Below are positions 25,391 through 33,643 of a stretch of DNA of 64,000 bases, piece after piece. The stretch is from Neobacillus terrae. GTDB lineage: Bacteria; Bacillota; Bacilli; Bacillales; Cytobacillaceae. The translations under genes were made by a program, and so were the position numbers. The notes under the pieces are model-generated. The model was not told the origin of the DNA and did not search any database. It saw nothing but the letters and a program-made list of their open reading frames with translations. The number at the start of each line of letters is the position of its first letter. Position 1 is the stretch's first letter. The stretch is taken from contig NZ_JAAOEO010000001.1 in NCBI RefSeq assembly GCF_011393025.1, positions 310,001 to 374,000 of the forward strand. Direction: 5' to 3'.

Positions 25391-25425
25391 TCCCTCATAA
25401 AGTGTATGAACATACATTTGAGGGA
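25391..25425 (+). promoter_or_regulatory. Hairpin covering the ribosome binding site of the next gene
   Basis: TCCCTCA (25391-25397) pairs with TGAGGGA (25419-25425), extended by AA/TT and TGTATG/CATACA with a two-base loop. The 3' arm contains the AGGGAG Shine-Dalgarno of the gene starting at 25435. Confidence 0.65.
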
Positions 25426-25434
25426 GTTGACATC

Positions 25435-25584
25435 ATGGCATTTAGAGGCTCGAAAGGCTGGTTTGTTCAAGAATTGAAAAAAATGGGGATTAGTAAACAT
25501 CCTGTTGAGCGTAAAAAAATAGAGCTTTACAAGACCTATGTAATTAGAAATTTATATTGGGAAATAACAAGTGAAAAGAACTGA
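25435..25584 (+). CDS. yflJ: YflJ-like small protein (DUF2639)
   Basis: The start at 25435 has GAGGGAG 9 bases upstream, giving a 49-residue basic protein (MAFRGSKGWFVQELKKMGIS, then KHPVERKKIELYKTYVIRNL). The segment GSKGWFVQELKK.GI.KHP...KIELYKTYV is the DUF2639 pattern seen in B. subtilis YflJ. The function is unknown. A terminator follows at once. Confidence 0.75.
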   Translation: MAFRGSKGWFVQELKKMGISKHPVERKKIELYKTYVIRNLYWEITSEKN

Positions 25585-25590
25585 TTTATA

Positions 25591-25623
25591 GAAGACCAGG
25601 AAGTGATTCCTGGTCTTTCTATT
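25591..25623 (+). terminator. Terminator after the YflJ-like gene
   Basis: A 9-bp stem AGACCAGGA / TCCTGGTCT with a 6-base loop is followed by TTCTATTT. Confidence 0.85.
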
Positions 25624-25744
25624 TAGTGTCAACTTTTTTTATACTATGTTCAAATTTTATGAACAATTTGAATAAGAGGAATAAACCATTAGCCAGAGGC
25701 AGATAATATATCTAACTAATATATGGTGAAAGGATGAGTGGATT

Positions 25745-25897
25745 ATGAGCCACAGGACAAATCGCATAAATCCCAATCAGACTCAGGTGTTTTTTGAAGA
25801 TGGCCGGTTTGAAACCCTGACTAATGAAGAGCTTGATGAATTCTTTCTGCAAACAGGCTTGGTTGAAAAGGCAGAAAACCTGGAGCAAAACCTTTAA
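25745..25897 (+). CDS. Small acidic hypothetical protein, 50 aa
   Basis: ATG 25745 is preceded by AAAGGATGAG with about 10-base spacing. The product starts MSHRTNRINPNQTQVFFEDG and continues with an acidic helix (LTNEELDEFFLQTGLVEKAEN). A hairpin follows the stop. I do not recognise the family. The clean ribosome binding site, the codon pattern and the following hairpin support a real gene. Confidence 0.6.
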   Translation: MSHRTNRINPNQTQVFFEDGRFETLTNEELDEFFLQTGLVEKAENLEQNL

Positions 25898-25907
25898 ATA
25901 CACTACA

Positions 25908-25948
25908 AAAACAGGCTGGAACAGTGATAGTTCCAGCCTGTTATTTAG
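25908..25948 (+). terminator. Hairpin after the 50-aa gene
   Basis: A 12-bp perfect stem AACAGGCTGGAA / TTCCAGCCTGTT (25910-25921, 25931-25942). The T-run is weak (TTATTT). Confidence 0.7.
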
Positions 25949-26015
25949 CCAATTATCCACAAGTTCAACGACTGCTCTGACCTCACATAGAGGCTCGGCA
26001 AACGCCAAGTGTTCT

Positions 26016-26582
26016 TTATGCTTCTAACAGTTGAGAGTCATCAGCATCTGTATTACTATTTGTATTTCTCATCATAGATAGAGTATATAGATCTTTTGGA
26101 ATTTCGTATAAATCATATACATCCTCTGATGCATTTAAGCTTTCATAAATAACTTTTCTTGTTTCATTTGCTTTTACAACATACGGAAGTTTTTCAGCAG
26201 CTTTAATGGATCGAATATTTACTTTGCGTATCCTCATAAAGACTGTTTCGATACCTAGCTCGTAAAACAGCTCATCAAAAAATGCTTCTTTTGCCGGGCT
26301 GTTATACCCTTTGCCATGGTAAGGTTTACCTAGCCACGTACCTAGAAACCCTGCATTATCTTCCATATCATATAGATTGATTGTTCCTATTGGCGCGCCC
26401 CATTCATCATGAATCGTGCGGGAAATTAATTCACCGCGTTCTTCTGCTTCAATCGTTTGCTTCGTTACGAAAAGAAATTCATCGTATGAAGCCGCTTTTT
26501 GGCGCACAAAAGGGAAGACATCTGGATGCGTCATCAATTCATATAATGCATGGCATTCTGAAAGATCACGTTTTTTTATCAT
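26016..26582 (-). CDS. GNAT-family N-acetyltransferase
   Basis: ATG 26582 (minus) has CTGGAGGGA 6 bases upstream; the TTG start 11 codons earlier would cover this site. The 188-residue product shows a RimJ/RimL-like GNAT fold: DECH-type start (LSECHALYELMTHPDVFPFV), GTINLYDMEDNAGFLGTWLG, and the CoA loop KPYHGKGYNSPAKEAF. It resembles the Bacillus YoaA/YkkB-style acetyltransferases. The substrate cannot be inferred. Confidence 0.82.
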   Translation of the reverse strand: MIKKRDLSECHALYELMTHPDVFPFVRQKAASYDEFLFVTKQTIEAEERGELISRTIHDEWGAPIGTINLYDMEDNAGFLGTWLGKPYHGKGYNSPAKEAFFDELFYELGIETVFMRIRKVNIRSIKAAEKLPYVVKANETRKVIYESLNASEDVYDLYEIPKDLYTLSMMRNTNSNTDADDSQLLEA

Positions 26583-26630
26583 GATTGTCCCTCCAGTTAG
26601 GCAGTCCGATTCCACTTAATATGAAGCGGT

Positions 26631-26700
26631 CCACCTCGAAATTTTTTGTGATATTGCTAAAAAATTTCGGGGTGGGAATCGAACCCACTAGAACCAGAAT
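26631..26700. other. Imperfect inverted repeat next to an orphan tRNA-like T-arm
   Basis: CCACCTCGAAATTTTTT (26631-26647) and AAAAAATTTCGGGGTGG (26659-26675) form a 17-bp stem with one mismatch or wobble. Overlapping it, GTGGGAATCGAACCCAC reads on the minus strand as a tRNA T-arm with GTTCGATTC loop. No matching acceptor or anticodon arm is found. The remaining part of this 295-bp gap is AT-rich without coding signs. Confidence 0.5.
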
Positions 26701-26910
26701 ACCTGGTGGCGCACCATTTGCCTTCCCTATTTCATTTTGTTTTAAAGCTTTAAATCTAAAAAACACCTTCTAGTTTGAATTGGCAGCCAAAAGAAATTTG
26801 GCACCTTTTAATAAGAGGTCACTTCAAGTATCATACAAAAAAAAACGCGAAAAATAAATAGTTTTTTTTCTTATTTTTTGTGAAATTTTATGCCAATTTT
26901 CAACAATTTA

Positions 26911-28038
26911 CTACACCTGCTGATAAACAATTTTACCTCCGATCATAGTCCATCTCGGCTGAGCTAAATAATGGAAAGGATGATGGCTCCAAAGGACCAG
27001 ATCCGCTTCCTTTCCTTCTTCAATACTTCCCAGTCTGTCATCAACACGTAAATTTCTGGCAGGATTAATAGTTATGCCTTCTAAGGCTTTTTGCTCAGGA
27101 AGTCCTTCGCGAACAGCTATTGCTGCACAGATATTTAAATACTGAATAGGAGTGTAAGGATGATCAGTGGTAATGGAAACCTCGACTCCATTTTCAGACA
27201 GTTCCTGATAGGTTTTCCATGTCTTGTTTTTAAGCTCCACCTTTGATCGTCTTGTTAAAGTTGGCCCAACAGATACCTTTAAATTGAATCCTGATAACTC
27301 ATTTGCTATTAAATGCCCTTCCGTGCAGTGTTCAATCCTTAAGTCCAGATTAAATTCTTCTGCAAGCCGTATAGCTGTTATAATATCATCGGCTCTATGC
27401 GCATGGATCCTTACAGGTATTTCTCTCTTTAATGCTTTTATAAGAGGCGAAACTCTTAAATCATCAGGATTATCTGCATTCAAAGCATGATAAAAAGCTT
27501 CCCTCAGCATCCCCATAATTCCCATTCGGGTAATAGAAGCATTGTTCCCATTACTGTGAATCCTTTTTGGATTTTCTCCGAGGGCAATCTTTAAGCCCGC
27601 CGTTTCTTTAACAATCATTTTTTTTATGTTTTTCCCGTGTGTTTTAATGACAGATGTTGTCCCTCCAATTACATTGGCGCTTCCCGGCATAATATGAACC
27701 GTTGTGATTCCGCTTTTAATCGCATCTAAAAATCCTGTATCTAAAGGATATGCACCATCTATAGCTCTAATATGTGGTGTTAAAGGCTCTGCCGTCTCAT
27801 TTGCATCATTCCCAGCCCAGCCCGTTCCCTCATCATAAAGCCCCAGATGAGTATGAACATCAATAAATCCAGGAAATAAGCAATGGTTACTGCAGTCTAT
27901 AATCTTAACATCAGTGGAGCTGACCAGATTTTTTCCGACCTTTATTATTTTTCCATTTTCAATTAATACATCGCCGTTCAAAATCAGCTCTGATGTTATA
28001 GGATAAACATTTGCATTTTTTAATAATATCTTTGTCAT
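26911..28038 (-). CDS. Amidohydrolase (imidazolonepropionase-like family)
   Basis: ATG 28038 (minus) has AGGGGAAAG upstream; the open frame extends to 28116 without a ribosome binding site. The 375-residue product has the amidohydrolase metal sites: DVHTHLG at the N-terminus, RIHAH, RIEHC and TTDHP near the C-terminus, then the closing GSIEEGKEADLVLW. It probably hydrolyses a cyclic amide or a dipeptide-like bond in the cytoplasm. No pathway genes are adjacent, so the substrate is open. Confidence 0.85.
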   Translation of the reverse strand: MTKILLKNANVYPITSELILNGDVLIENGKIIKVGKNLVSSTDVKIIDCSNHCLFPGFIDVHTHLGLYDEGTGWAGNDANETAEPLTPHIRAIDGAYPLDTGFLDAIKSGITTVHIMPGSANVIGGTTSVIKTHGKNIKKMIVKETAGLKIALGENPKRIHSNGNNASITRMGIMGMLREAFYHALNADNPDDLRVSPLIKALKREIPVRIHAHRADDIITAIRLAEEFNLDLRIEHCTEGHLIANELSGFNLKVSVGPTLTRRSKVELKNKTWKTYQELSENGVEVSITTDHPYTPIQYLNICAAIAVREGLPEQKALEGITINPARNLRVDDRLGSIEEGKEADLVLWSHHPFHYLAQPRWTMIGGKIVYQQV

Positions 28039-28172
28039 TTTAATTTCTTTCCCCTGACTAGAAACAGTTTTAAATATTTTATCAATTAACTGTTTAGTTG
28101 GGAACAAATTACTCAAAGGAAGTTTTTAGAATTTTCGTCAAATCAAACTTTAAAAAAATTTTTCCAGATTAC

Positions 28173-28197
28173 TGAACGAATAATCCAGTTATCCGTC
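28173..28197 (+). promoter_or_regulatory. ECF-sigma-type promoter upstream of the yxl cluster
   Basis: TGAAC (28173-28177) and CGTC (28194-28197) are separated by exactly 16 bases, matching the -35/-10 layout of extracytoplasmic-function sigma promoters in Bacillus. It lies about 30 bases before the yxlE-like start. Confidence 0.7.
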
Positions 28198-28228
28198 AGA
28201 TGAGATGAAATGAATACTAGGGGGAAAA

Positions 28229-28432
28229 ATGATGAATCAAATAGAAGGAATAAACATTGCAGTATTAGCTCCGGTTTTAATTATTAATCTCATTTTAATA
28301 ATTGTGGCTGTTATTGATTTAGTTCGAGTTGAAAACACAAGAGGACCAAAATGGCTTTGGGCACTTATCATTCTCTTTGTTAATTTAATTGGCCCAATTC
28401 TCTATTTTATTGTAGGAAGGAGAAACAATTAA
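28229..28432 (+). CDS. yxlE: YxlE-like small membrane protein (PLDc_N domain)
   Basis: A 67-residue protein with two membrane helices. Between and after them lies the PLDc_N pattern VIDLVRVENTRGPKWLWALI and GPILYFIVGRR. In B. subtilis the sigY-yxlC-D-E-F-G operon encodes a similar protein, and YxlE has been linked to control of SigY. Here the ABC ATPase starts within its stop codon (TAATG), so the order E-F-G is kept. TAGGGGGAAAA precedes the ATG. No sigY, yxlC or yxlD is next to it. Confidence 0.78.
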   Translation: MMNQIEGINIAVLAPVLIINLILIIVAVIDLVRVENTRGPKWLWALIILFVNLIGPILYFIVGRRNN

Positions 28433-29379
28433 TGACCCTTGTTGAGGTAAGCGGGCTGAAAAAAAGCTTTCATGGAACAGAGGTTATCAAAGGGCTTGAT
28501 TTTTCGCTTGAGAGGGGAAAGTGTATCGCTCTTTTAGGGCCAAATGGCGCCGGGAAAACAACCACCTTAAGAATGCTTTCAGGTTTAATGAAACCAACAT
28601 CCGGTTCTATTTCTTTTTCTAATTATGGAAAAGGGGAGGATATTCGTCACTTGATTGGCTATCTTCCGCAGTTTCCTGTCTATTTTGACTGGATGACTGC
28701 AAAAGAATTTCTTCAGTATGTTGGAAGGCTTGCAGGACTAAGCAGCAGGGAAGCAAAGGGAAGAACAATGGAATTGCTGAAAAGAGTAGGTATTGAAGAA
28801 GCAACAAATAGAAGGATTGCAAAATTTTCTGGTGGAATGAAGCAAAGACTCGGAATTGCCCAGGCACTAATTCACAGGCCGCTTCTCCTAATGCTGGATG
28901 AACCGGTATCCGCGCTGGATCCTTTTGGCAGAAGAGAAGTGCTTGAACTGTTAGAGGAATTGAAAAAAGAAACAACCATCCTTTTCTCCACCCATATCTT
29001 AAACGATGCTGAAGAGGTATGTGATAAAATCCTTTTTCTCCACAAGGGCCGCATAGTGGAATCAGGGACAATGGAGGAATTAATGTACCGGTATACGGAA
29101 GCGAAAATTGACTTTTCCTTTAATCAAAAAGCCGATAAGTATGAGACATTATTTGCAGCTTCTCCCCTGGTAAATTCTTTTAAAATTCAAGGTGATACGG
29201 TAACGGTCGAAGTGACTAATTTGGAAAAAGCAAGGTCGTATTTTCTTAACCGGATAGCAGAGGAAAATTGGTCTTTATCCAAATTCGAAATCAGTTCTAT
29301 GACACTTGAGGATATCTTTATGAAGGTGGTGGGAAATGATGAGCCAGTGGATAACACTATTACAAAAAGAATTGGTTGA
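28432..29379 (+). CDS. yxlF: ABC transporter ATP-binding protein (YxlF type)
   Basis: A 315-residue single-domain ATPase: Walker A GPNGAGKTT, signature FSGGMKQR, Walker B LLLMLDEP, and the switch His in STHIL. A C-terminal extension of about 85 residues is typical of ABC-2 exporters. It starts inside the yxlE stop codon and overlaps the permease by 44 bases, so translation is tightly coupled. Together with the permease it should form an exporter of unknown substrate; the B. subtilis equivalent is required to keep SigY inactive. Confidence 0.85.
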   Translation: MTLVEVSGLKKSFHGTEVIKGLDFSLERGKCIALLGPNGAGKTTTLRMLSGLMKPTSGSISFSNYGKGEDIRHLIGYLPQFPVYFDWMTAKEFLQYVGRLAGLSSREAKGRTMELLKRVGIEEATNRRIAKFSGGMKQRLGIAQALIHRPLLLMLDEPVSALDPFGRREVLELLEELKKETTILFSTHILNDAEEVCDKILFLHKGRIVESGTMEELMYRYTEAKIDFSFNQKADKYETLFAASPLVNSFKIQGDTVTVEVTNLEKARSYFLNRIAEENWSLSKFEISSMTLEDIFMKVVGNDEPVDNTITKRIG

Positions 29380-30118
29380 AATGTGGAGAAACTTTAAATG
29401 GCTTTGGGTTCCTATTACTTTTATATTATTAGGAGTAAAAGAGCCTCTAACAAGCTATTATATGCAGCCGATTCTGGATGCTTTGGGAGGGCTGCCTAAA
29501 GGGGCTGTTATTAAACTCCCTGAGCCATCGGCGGCCGAAGTTCTTGTTGAAGGGCTCAGCTCCTATACTTCAATAGGAGTTTTAATAATTGTATTAACCA
29601 CCATGGGGATTATTGCTGGCGAGCGAAAGAGCGGGGTTGCCGCAATGATCCTTGTAAAGCCTGTTTCCTTTATCTCCTATGTGACAGCAAAGTGGATGGG
29701 AGGACTTATTTTATTGGTTTTCTCCTTTTTTATTGGATACCTGGCAACGTGGTATTACACCGGAATTCTTTTTGAATGGATTTCATTTGGGGACTTTCTC
29801 CATTCGTTTTTATTGTATTCCCTTTGGCTTGGCCTTATTTTAACTTTTACTGTCTTTTGCAGCTCTCTGTTTTTGGTTCCTGGGACTGCAGGCTTCATTT
29901 CAATTGCCACAGTTTTGATCTATACACTGATTAGCGGGACGTTGACTAAGTGGATGAAATGGAGTCCCTCCATGCTTACGGATTATGCTAACCAGCTTCT
30001 AGCAGGTCAATCATTGCCCACTGCAGCAAACCCTGCCGCAGCCATTACAGTCACTGCAACCATTATATTATTGACATTAAGTGTAGTTGTTTTTCGGAAA
30101 AAAGAGCTCGCCGCCTGA
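29336..30118 (+). CDS. yxlG: ABC-2 type permease (YxlG type)
   Basis: A 260-residue integral membrane protein with about six helices. It has the ABC-2 layout: N-terminal amphipathic segment (LLQKELVEMWRNFKW), a TM, a loop, then five TMs and a final one ending in RKKELAA. GAAGGTGGTGGG precedes the ATG. Its first 44 bases overlap the ATPase gene. It is the membrane partner of the preceding ATPase. Confidence 0.85.
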   Translation: MMSQWITLLQKELVEMWRNFKWLWVPITFILLGVKEPLTSYYMQPILDALGGLPKGAVIKLPEPSAAEVLVEGLSSYTSIGVLIIVLTTMGIIAGERKSGVAAMILVKPVSFISYVTAKWMGGLILLVFSFFIGYLATWYYTGILFEWISFGDFLHSFLLYSLWLGLILTFTVFCSSLFLVPGTAGFISIATVLIYTLISGTLTKWMKWSPSMLTDYANQLLAGQSLPTAANPAAAITVTATIILLTLSVVVFRKKELAA

Positions 30119-30201
30119 GAATGCGTTTAATTTTAATTGAAGGCTTAAGTGGACTATAATAGTCTTTATCCGATTGATGTACCATTGAAAGGAAGAGTAA
30201 A

Positions 30202-31065
30202 ATGTTAGACGAAACAGGCCTTGTTTTAGAAGGAGGGGGCATGCGCGGCGTTTATACGGCAGGCGTCCTTGAGTTCTTTTTAGAAAATGAAATATTTTTT
30301 CCGTATGTAATTGGGGTTTCCGCGGGTGCTTGTAATGCCGCATCCTATCTGTCAGGCCAAAGGGGAAGAAATAAAACAGTAACTGTTGAATATGCTGGCG
30401 ATCCCCGCTATATTTCCTGGAGAAATTACTTTCGTAACCGCCAATTTTTTGGTATGGATTTTATTTTTGATGAAATTCCAAGCAAACATGTTCCTTATAA
30501 TTATAATGCTTTTTACGAAAGGCCATCCGAATTTGTAGTAGGGACAACCGATTGCCATACAGGAGAACCTGTTTATTTTGGAAAAAAGGATTACAAAAAC
30601 GATCTTCTAACCGTTTTAAGGGCTTCCAGTTCCTTGCCGTTTCTAGCACCGGAAATACCTTATCAGAACAGAATGCTGCTTGACGGCGGAATTAGCGATC
30701 CCATCCCTGTGAAGAAAGCGATAGAGGATGGGTTTAAGAAAAATGTTGTCATATTGACCCGGAATGAGGGATATCTGAAAAAGCCCTCACGGTTTCATTT
30801 CCTCGTTAACAGAAAATATCCTTTATATACAGGATTACAAAAGTCTTTAAGACAGCGTTACAGTATTTATAATGAAACAATGGCTTTTCTCGAGGAAGGA
30901 AACAAGAAGGGCAGTGTCTTCCTTATTCGTCCCTCTCTCCCATTGAAAGTAGGAAGAATGGAAAGGGATCCAAAAAAGCTGGAAGAGCTATATTATCAGG
31001 GGTACGTGGATGCGGAAAAATCTGCAGAAAAAATGCTTAAATGGATAAATAATCATAGTATGTAA
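30202..31065 (+). CDS. Patatin-like phospholipase
   Basis: The 287-residue protein contains the oxyanion motif GGGMRGVYTAGVL near the N-terminus, the nucleophile Ser40 in GVSAGA, and the catalytic Asp161 in LLDGGISDP. This Ser-Asp dyad defines patatin esterases; the E. coli YjjU type is the closest in style. It has no signal peptide, so it would act in the cytoplasm on acyl lipids. AAAGGAAGAG precedes the ATG. It forms a single-gene unit ended by a strong hairpin. Confidence 0.9.
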   Translation: MLDETGLVLEGGGMRGVYTAGVLEFFLENEIFFPYVIGVSAGACNAASYLSGQRGRNKTVTVEYAGDPRYISWRNYFRNRQFFGMDFIFDEIPSKHVPYNYNAFYERPSEFVVGTTDCHTGEPVYFGKKDYKNDLLTVLRASSSLPFLAPEIPYQNRMLLDGGISDPIPVKKAIEDGFKKNVVILTRNEGYLKKPSRFHFLVNRKYPLYTGLQKSLRQRYSIYNETMAFLEEGNKKGSVFLIRPSLPLKVGRMERDPKKLEELYYQGYVDAEKSAEKMLKWINNHSM

Positions 31066-31069
31066 GTTA

Positions 31070-31110
31070 AGAAAAGGGGAAAGCGAAGCTGGCTTTTCCC
31101 TTTTCTTTTT
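31070..31110 (+). terminator. Terminator after the patatin gene
   Basis: A 14-bp stem GAAAAGGGGAAAGC / GCTTTTCCCTTTTC with a 7-base loop is followed by TTTTT. Confidence 0.9.
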
Positions 31111-31184
31111 GCTTATTTCTATCATTTTTTTTAATTCTGGTAAATAGAATTGAATAAGAGGATAGATAAGGAGCCATTACAATT

Positions 31185-31973
31185 ATGAAAATCTATGAAT
31201 ATTATCGGGATTCAGCTAATTTAACACTTAATGGCGGCCTTTTAGCGCTTTTTCCTGCAATGTTCATTGTATTGGGAAATATCTTGATTTTACATCAAAA
31301 GATATTAATGCTGCTATGTATACCTTTTATTGTCTACAGTGTCTTAAGCTACCAACTCTATCGAAATAAAACAAGGGATGGAAAATCAATAAAAAAGAAT
31401 ATGCTTTCAAAAGGGACGAGCTATCCTCATTTATTTTGTTCCCAGCATTTACTTGTACTTTTTCTGCCGGCCATAACGCCCAGCGTCAAGCTCTTTTATC
31501 CTGATGGAAATCTGGCAGGGGAAATATCCCCTATTTCTCGTAAACTATCTGATTTTATGAATTCCACTAGGAGATACATCCTTACTGATCAAAATAGTAG
31601 TGTAAGGGGATCTTATCGGGTAAAAAATAATAATTCACTGGTAATTGAAGTTTGGAATGAGATGGGAGAATATGCGGGTAAGTACCAGAAGAGGAAGAGG
31701 CCTGGCTTTAAAAAAGTGAAAAAGGAGCTTTTTGAGGGCAATGGCTGCTTTTTAGCGGAGATTAAGGGAGCTGCATTTTTTATGGATGAGCAAATTATAA
31801 TGCCCGATAATGAAAGTATAGGGCGGTTGAGAAGAGGCTGGATGCCAGTGGAATGGAGCAGTATCTTTCCAGATTCCAACACTCCCGTCCTTACACTTAA
31901 CCCCAATAAAAACTCAAATATTAATCTTCTTGCCATATCGGTTTTAATTAACGAGTTCTTTATTGAAAGGTAA
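31185..31973 (+). CDS. Hypothetical membrane protein, 262 aa
   Basis: Two membrane helices lie near the N-terminus (about 18-58) and a weaker third hydrophobic segment near 85-97. The rest is a soluble, probably beta-rich domain (YILTDQNSSVRGSYRVKNNN; later FKKVKKELFEGNGCFLAEIK) and looks like a membrane-anchored tubby- or scramblase-like sheet, though this is only a visual impression. AAGGAG precedes the ATG. It lies alone between the patatin and the EAL-HDOD gene. Confidence 0.6.
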   Translation: MKIYEYYRDSANLTLNGGLLALFPAMFIVLGNILILHQKILMLLCIPFIVYSVLSYQLYRNKTRDGKSIKKNMLSKGTSYPHLFCSQHLLVLFLPAITPSVKLFYPDGNLAGEISPISRKLSDFMNSTRRYILTDQNSSVRGSYRVKNNNSLVIEVWNEMGEYAGKYQKRKRPGFKKVKKELFEGNGCFLAEIKGAAFFMDEQIIMPDNESIGRLRRGWMPVEWSSIFPDSNTPVLTLNPNKNSNINLLAISVLINEFFIER

Positions 31974-32070
31974 ATTGGTAAGACTTTTGTACTGTGTATT
32001 TACATTTTTTGATAAATTTATCATAATAGAGGGAGATAAAATATAAACCTTTTCGGGTGGGGATTTAGGA

Positions 32071-33315
32071 ATGGAAGTCTTTGTTGCAAGGCAGCCAATT
32101 TTTACAAAAAAGGAAGAAATCTATGCTTACGAGTTGCTTTACCGAAATAACGAGCTAAATTACTTTCCACAGGTGGATGGTGATAAAGCTACCGCCGATG
32201 TTATTATTAATAGCTTTTTAAATATAGGAATTGACCAGCTCTCAAATGGAAAACCTTGTTTTATTAATTTTACGGAAAAATTACTTAAACTTAAGCTTCC
32301 AACTTTTTTCCGGCCTCGAGAAATAGTCGTTGAGATTCTTGAAACGGTTGTTCTTGGTCCTGATCTTATAGCCATCTGCCGTGAATTAAAGGATATGGAA
32401 TATCAGATCGCTCTGGACGATTTTATTTTAAATGAACAAAACCCATATCTAGAAGAACTGTTAAAGTACATAGATATTATAAAAGTAGATTTTCAAAATT
32501 CTACTCCTGCAATGAGAAAGAAAATTGAAGCTCTTGCTTGGCGAAAACAGATACAGCTTTTAGCTGAAAAAATAGAAACCCGGGAAGAGTTTACGTCAGC
32601 AGTCCACTCCGGTTATCACTATTTTCAGGGGTACTTTTTTTCCAAGCCTGTTATTTTAACAACAAAAGATATCCCGTCCTATTTTCATTCATACTATGAA
32701 ATTATTAACCATTTATCATCACCTGAGCCCCGAATAGATACGATTACAAAGCTAATTGAAAAGGATATTTCGCTTTCTTATAAGCTTCTTAAACTTATCA
32801 ATTCTCCGGCTTACAGGCCAAAGCAAAAAATTAATTCAATACGTCAGGCTATTGTGCTTTTAGGATTAATCGAAATCCAAAAATGGATTTATGTACTGGC
32901 TGTCAGAGAGACACCCGGAGCAAACCAGGAGCCTTCCAAAGAGATGGTTGCCATGAGTCTAACCAGAGCAAAAATGGGTGAATTAATTGCTGTATATTTA
33001 CATAACGTGGCAGGAGCTCCATCGTTTTTTATGACAGGAATGTTTTCAATGATGGACTCATTGCTAAACATGCCAATGAACGATGTACTGGTGGACCTTC
33101 CTCTTCAGGAGGATATTTGTGAAGCCTTAAAAGGCAAAAATAATGAATTGAAGCTTGTACTTGATCTATCACTGGCAATTGAAAAAGGGGACTGGGAAGC
33201 AGCATCACTTTTATGTACTCAGCTAAATATGCCCGAGGACATAGCGTTCCGTTTTTATCAGCAGGCAATGACCTGGTCAAAACAATTAATTGAATTTGAA
33301 ACTTCACTCATGTAA
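32071..33315 (+). CDS. yuxH: EAL-HDOD signalling protein (YuxH / PdeH type)
   Basis: The 414 residues comprise an N-terminal EAL-like domain (about 1-205) and a C-terminal HDOD domain (about 205-400). The EAL signature reads ELL (YELLYR). The other catalytic positions are still visible: Asn in FINFTE, Glu in VEILET, the DD of ALDDF, Lys in IKVDF, Glu in AEKIET and Gln in QGYFFSKP. The B. subtilis protein with this layout (YuxH, renamed PdeH) is a c-di-GMP phosphodiesterase, and the retained residues suggest activity here. It has its own terminator. Confidence 0.85.
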   Translation: MEVFVARQPIFTKKEEIYAYELLYRNNELNYFPQVDGDKATADVIINSFLNIGIDQLSNGKPCFINFTEKLLKLKLPTFFRPREIVVEILETVVLGPDLIAICRELKDMEYQIALDDFILNEQNPYLEELLKYIDIIKVDFQNSTPAMRKKIEALAWRKQIQLLAEKIETREEFTSAVHSGYHYFQGYFFSKPVILTTKDIPSYFHSYYEIINHLSSPEPRIDTITKLIEKDISLSYKLLKLINSPAYRPKQKINSIRQAIVLLGLIEIQKWIYVLAVRETPGANQEPSKEMVAMSLTRAKMGELIAVYLHNVAGAPSFFMTGMFSMMDSLLNMPMNDVLVDLPLQEDICEALKGKNNELKLVLDLSLAIEKGDWEAASLLCTQLNMPEDIAFRFYQQAMTWSKQLIEFETSLM

Positions 33316-33344
33316 CAGCCGGTTTAAACCGGCTGTTTTTTGGT
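33313..33344 (+). terminator. Terminator after the EAL-HDOD gene
   Basis: A perfect palindrome ACAGCCGGTTT / AAACCGGCTGT (33315-33336) is followed by TTTTT and overlaps the stop codon. Confidence 0.88.
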
Positions 33345-33359
33345 GGGGAAATGCGTTAG

Positions 33360-33562
33360 TACAGGGAAAGCATCCCTGTACTGAGGCTCTTCGCGTATCC
33401 AGCGCCATAGAGAGTCTTCGAAGAAGCCACCCTTCAGTTCTTCACAAAGCCGCTGGTGGCTGTTCCAAAAAGCTGTTCACGAAGTTATTTAGAGACAGCA
33501 GCTTGGCCGCCCGAGGAAAGCGCTTGCGGTGAATGAAATCAAAAGGTAAGTTTACTATAGCC
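33360..33562. repeat. Degenerate repeat, non-coding
   Basis: The right end (CCCGAGGAAAGCG...GAATGAAATCAAAAGG and TAAGTTTACTATAGCC) resembles the right end of the dispersed element at 25093-25300. The left part, with many short CTTCG-type inverted phrases, resembles the repeat at 7922-8250. No coding signs are present. Confidence 0.45.
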
Positions 33563-33643
33563 TTATTTTTAAATTGATTAATAAAATAAATTGTGTCATT
33601 CTTATGTTATTCTTAATAAAACATGAGTTCGGGGGTTGTGAAA

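Noticed and set aside
33290..33532. 80-codon frame after the EAL-HDOD gene
   Set aside because: It starts inside that gene, crosses its terminator and a repeat remnant, and has no ribosome binding site.
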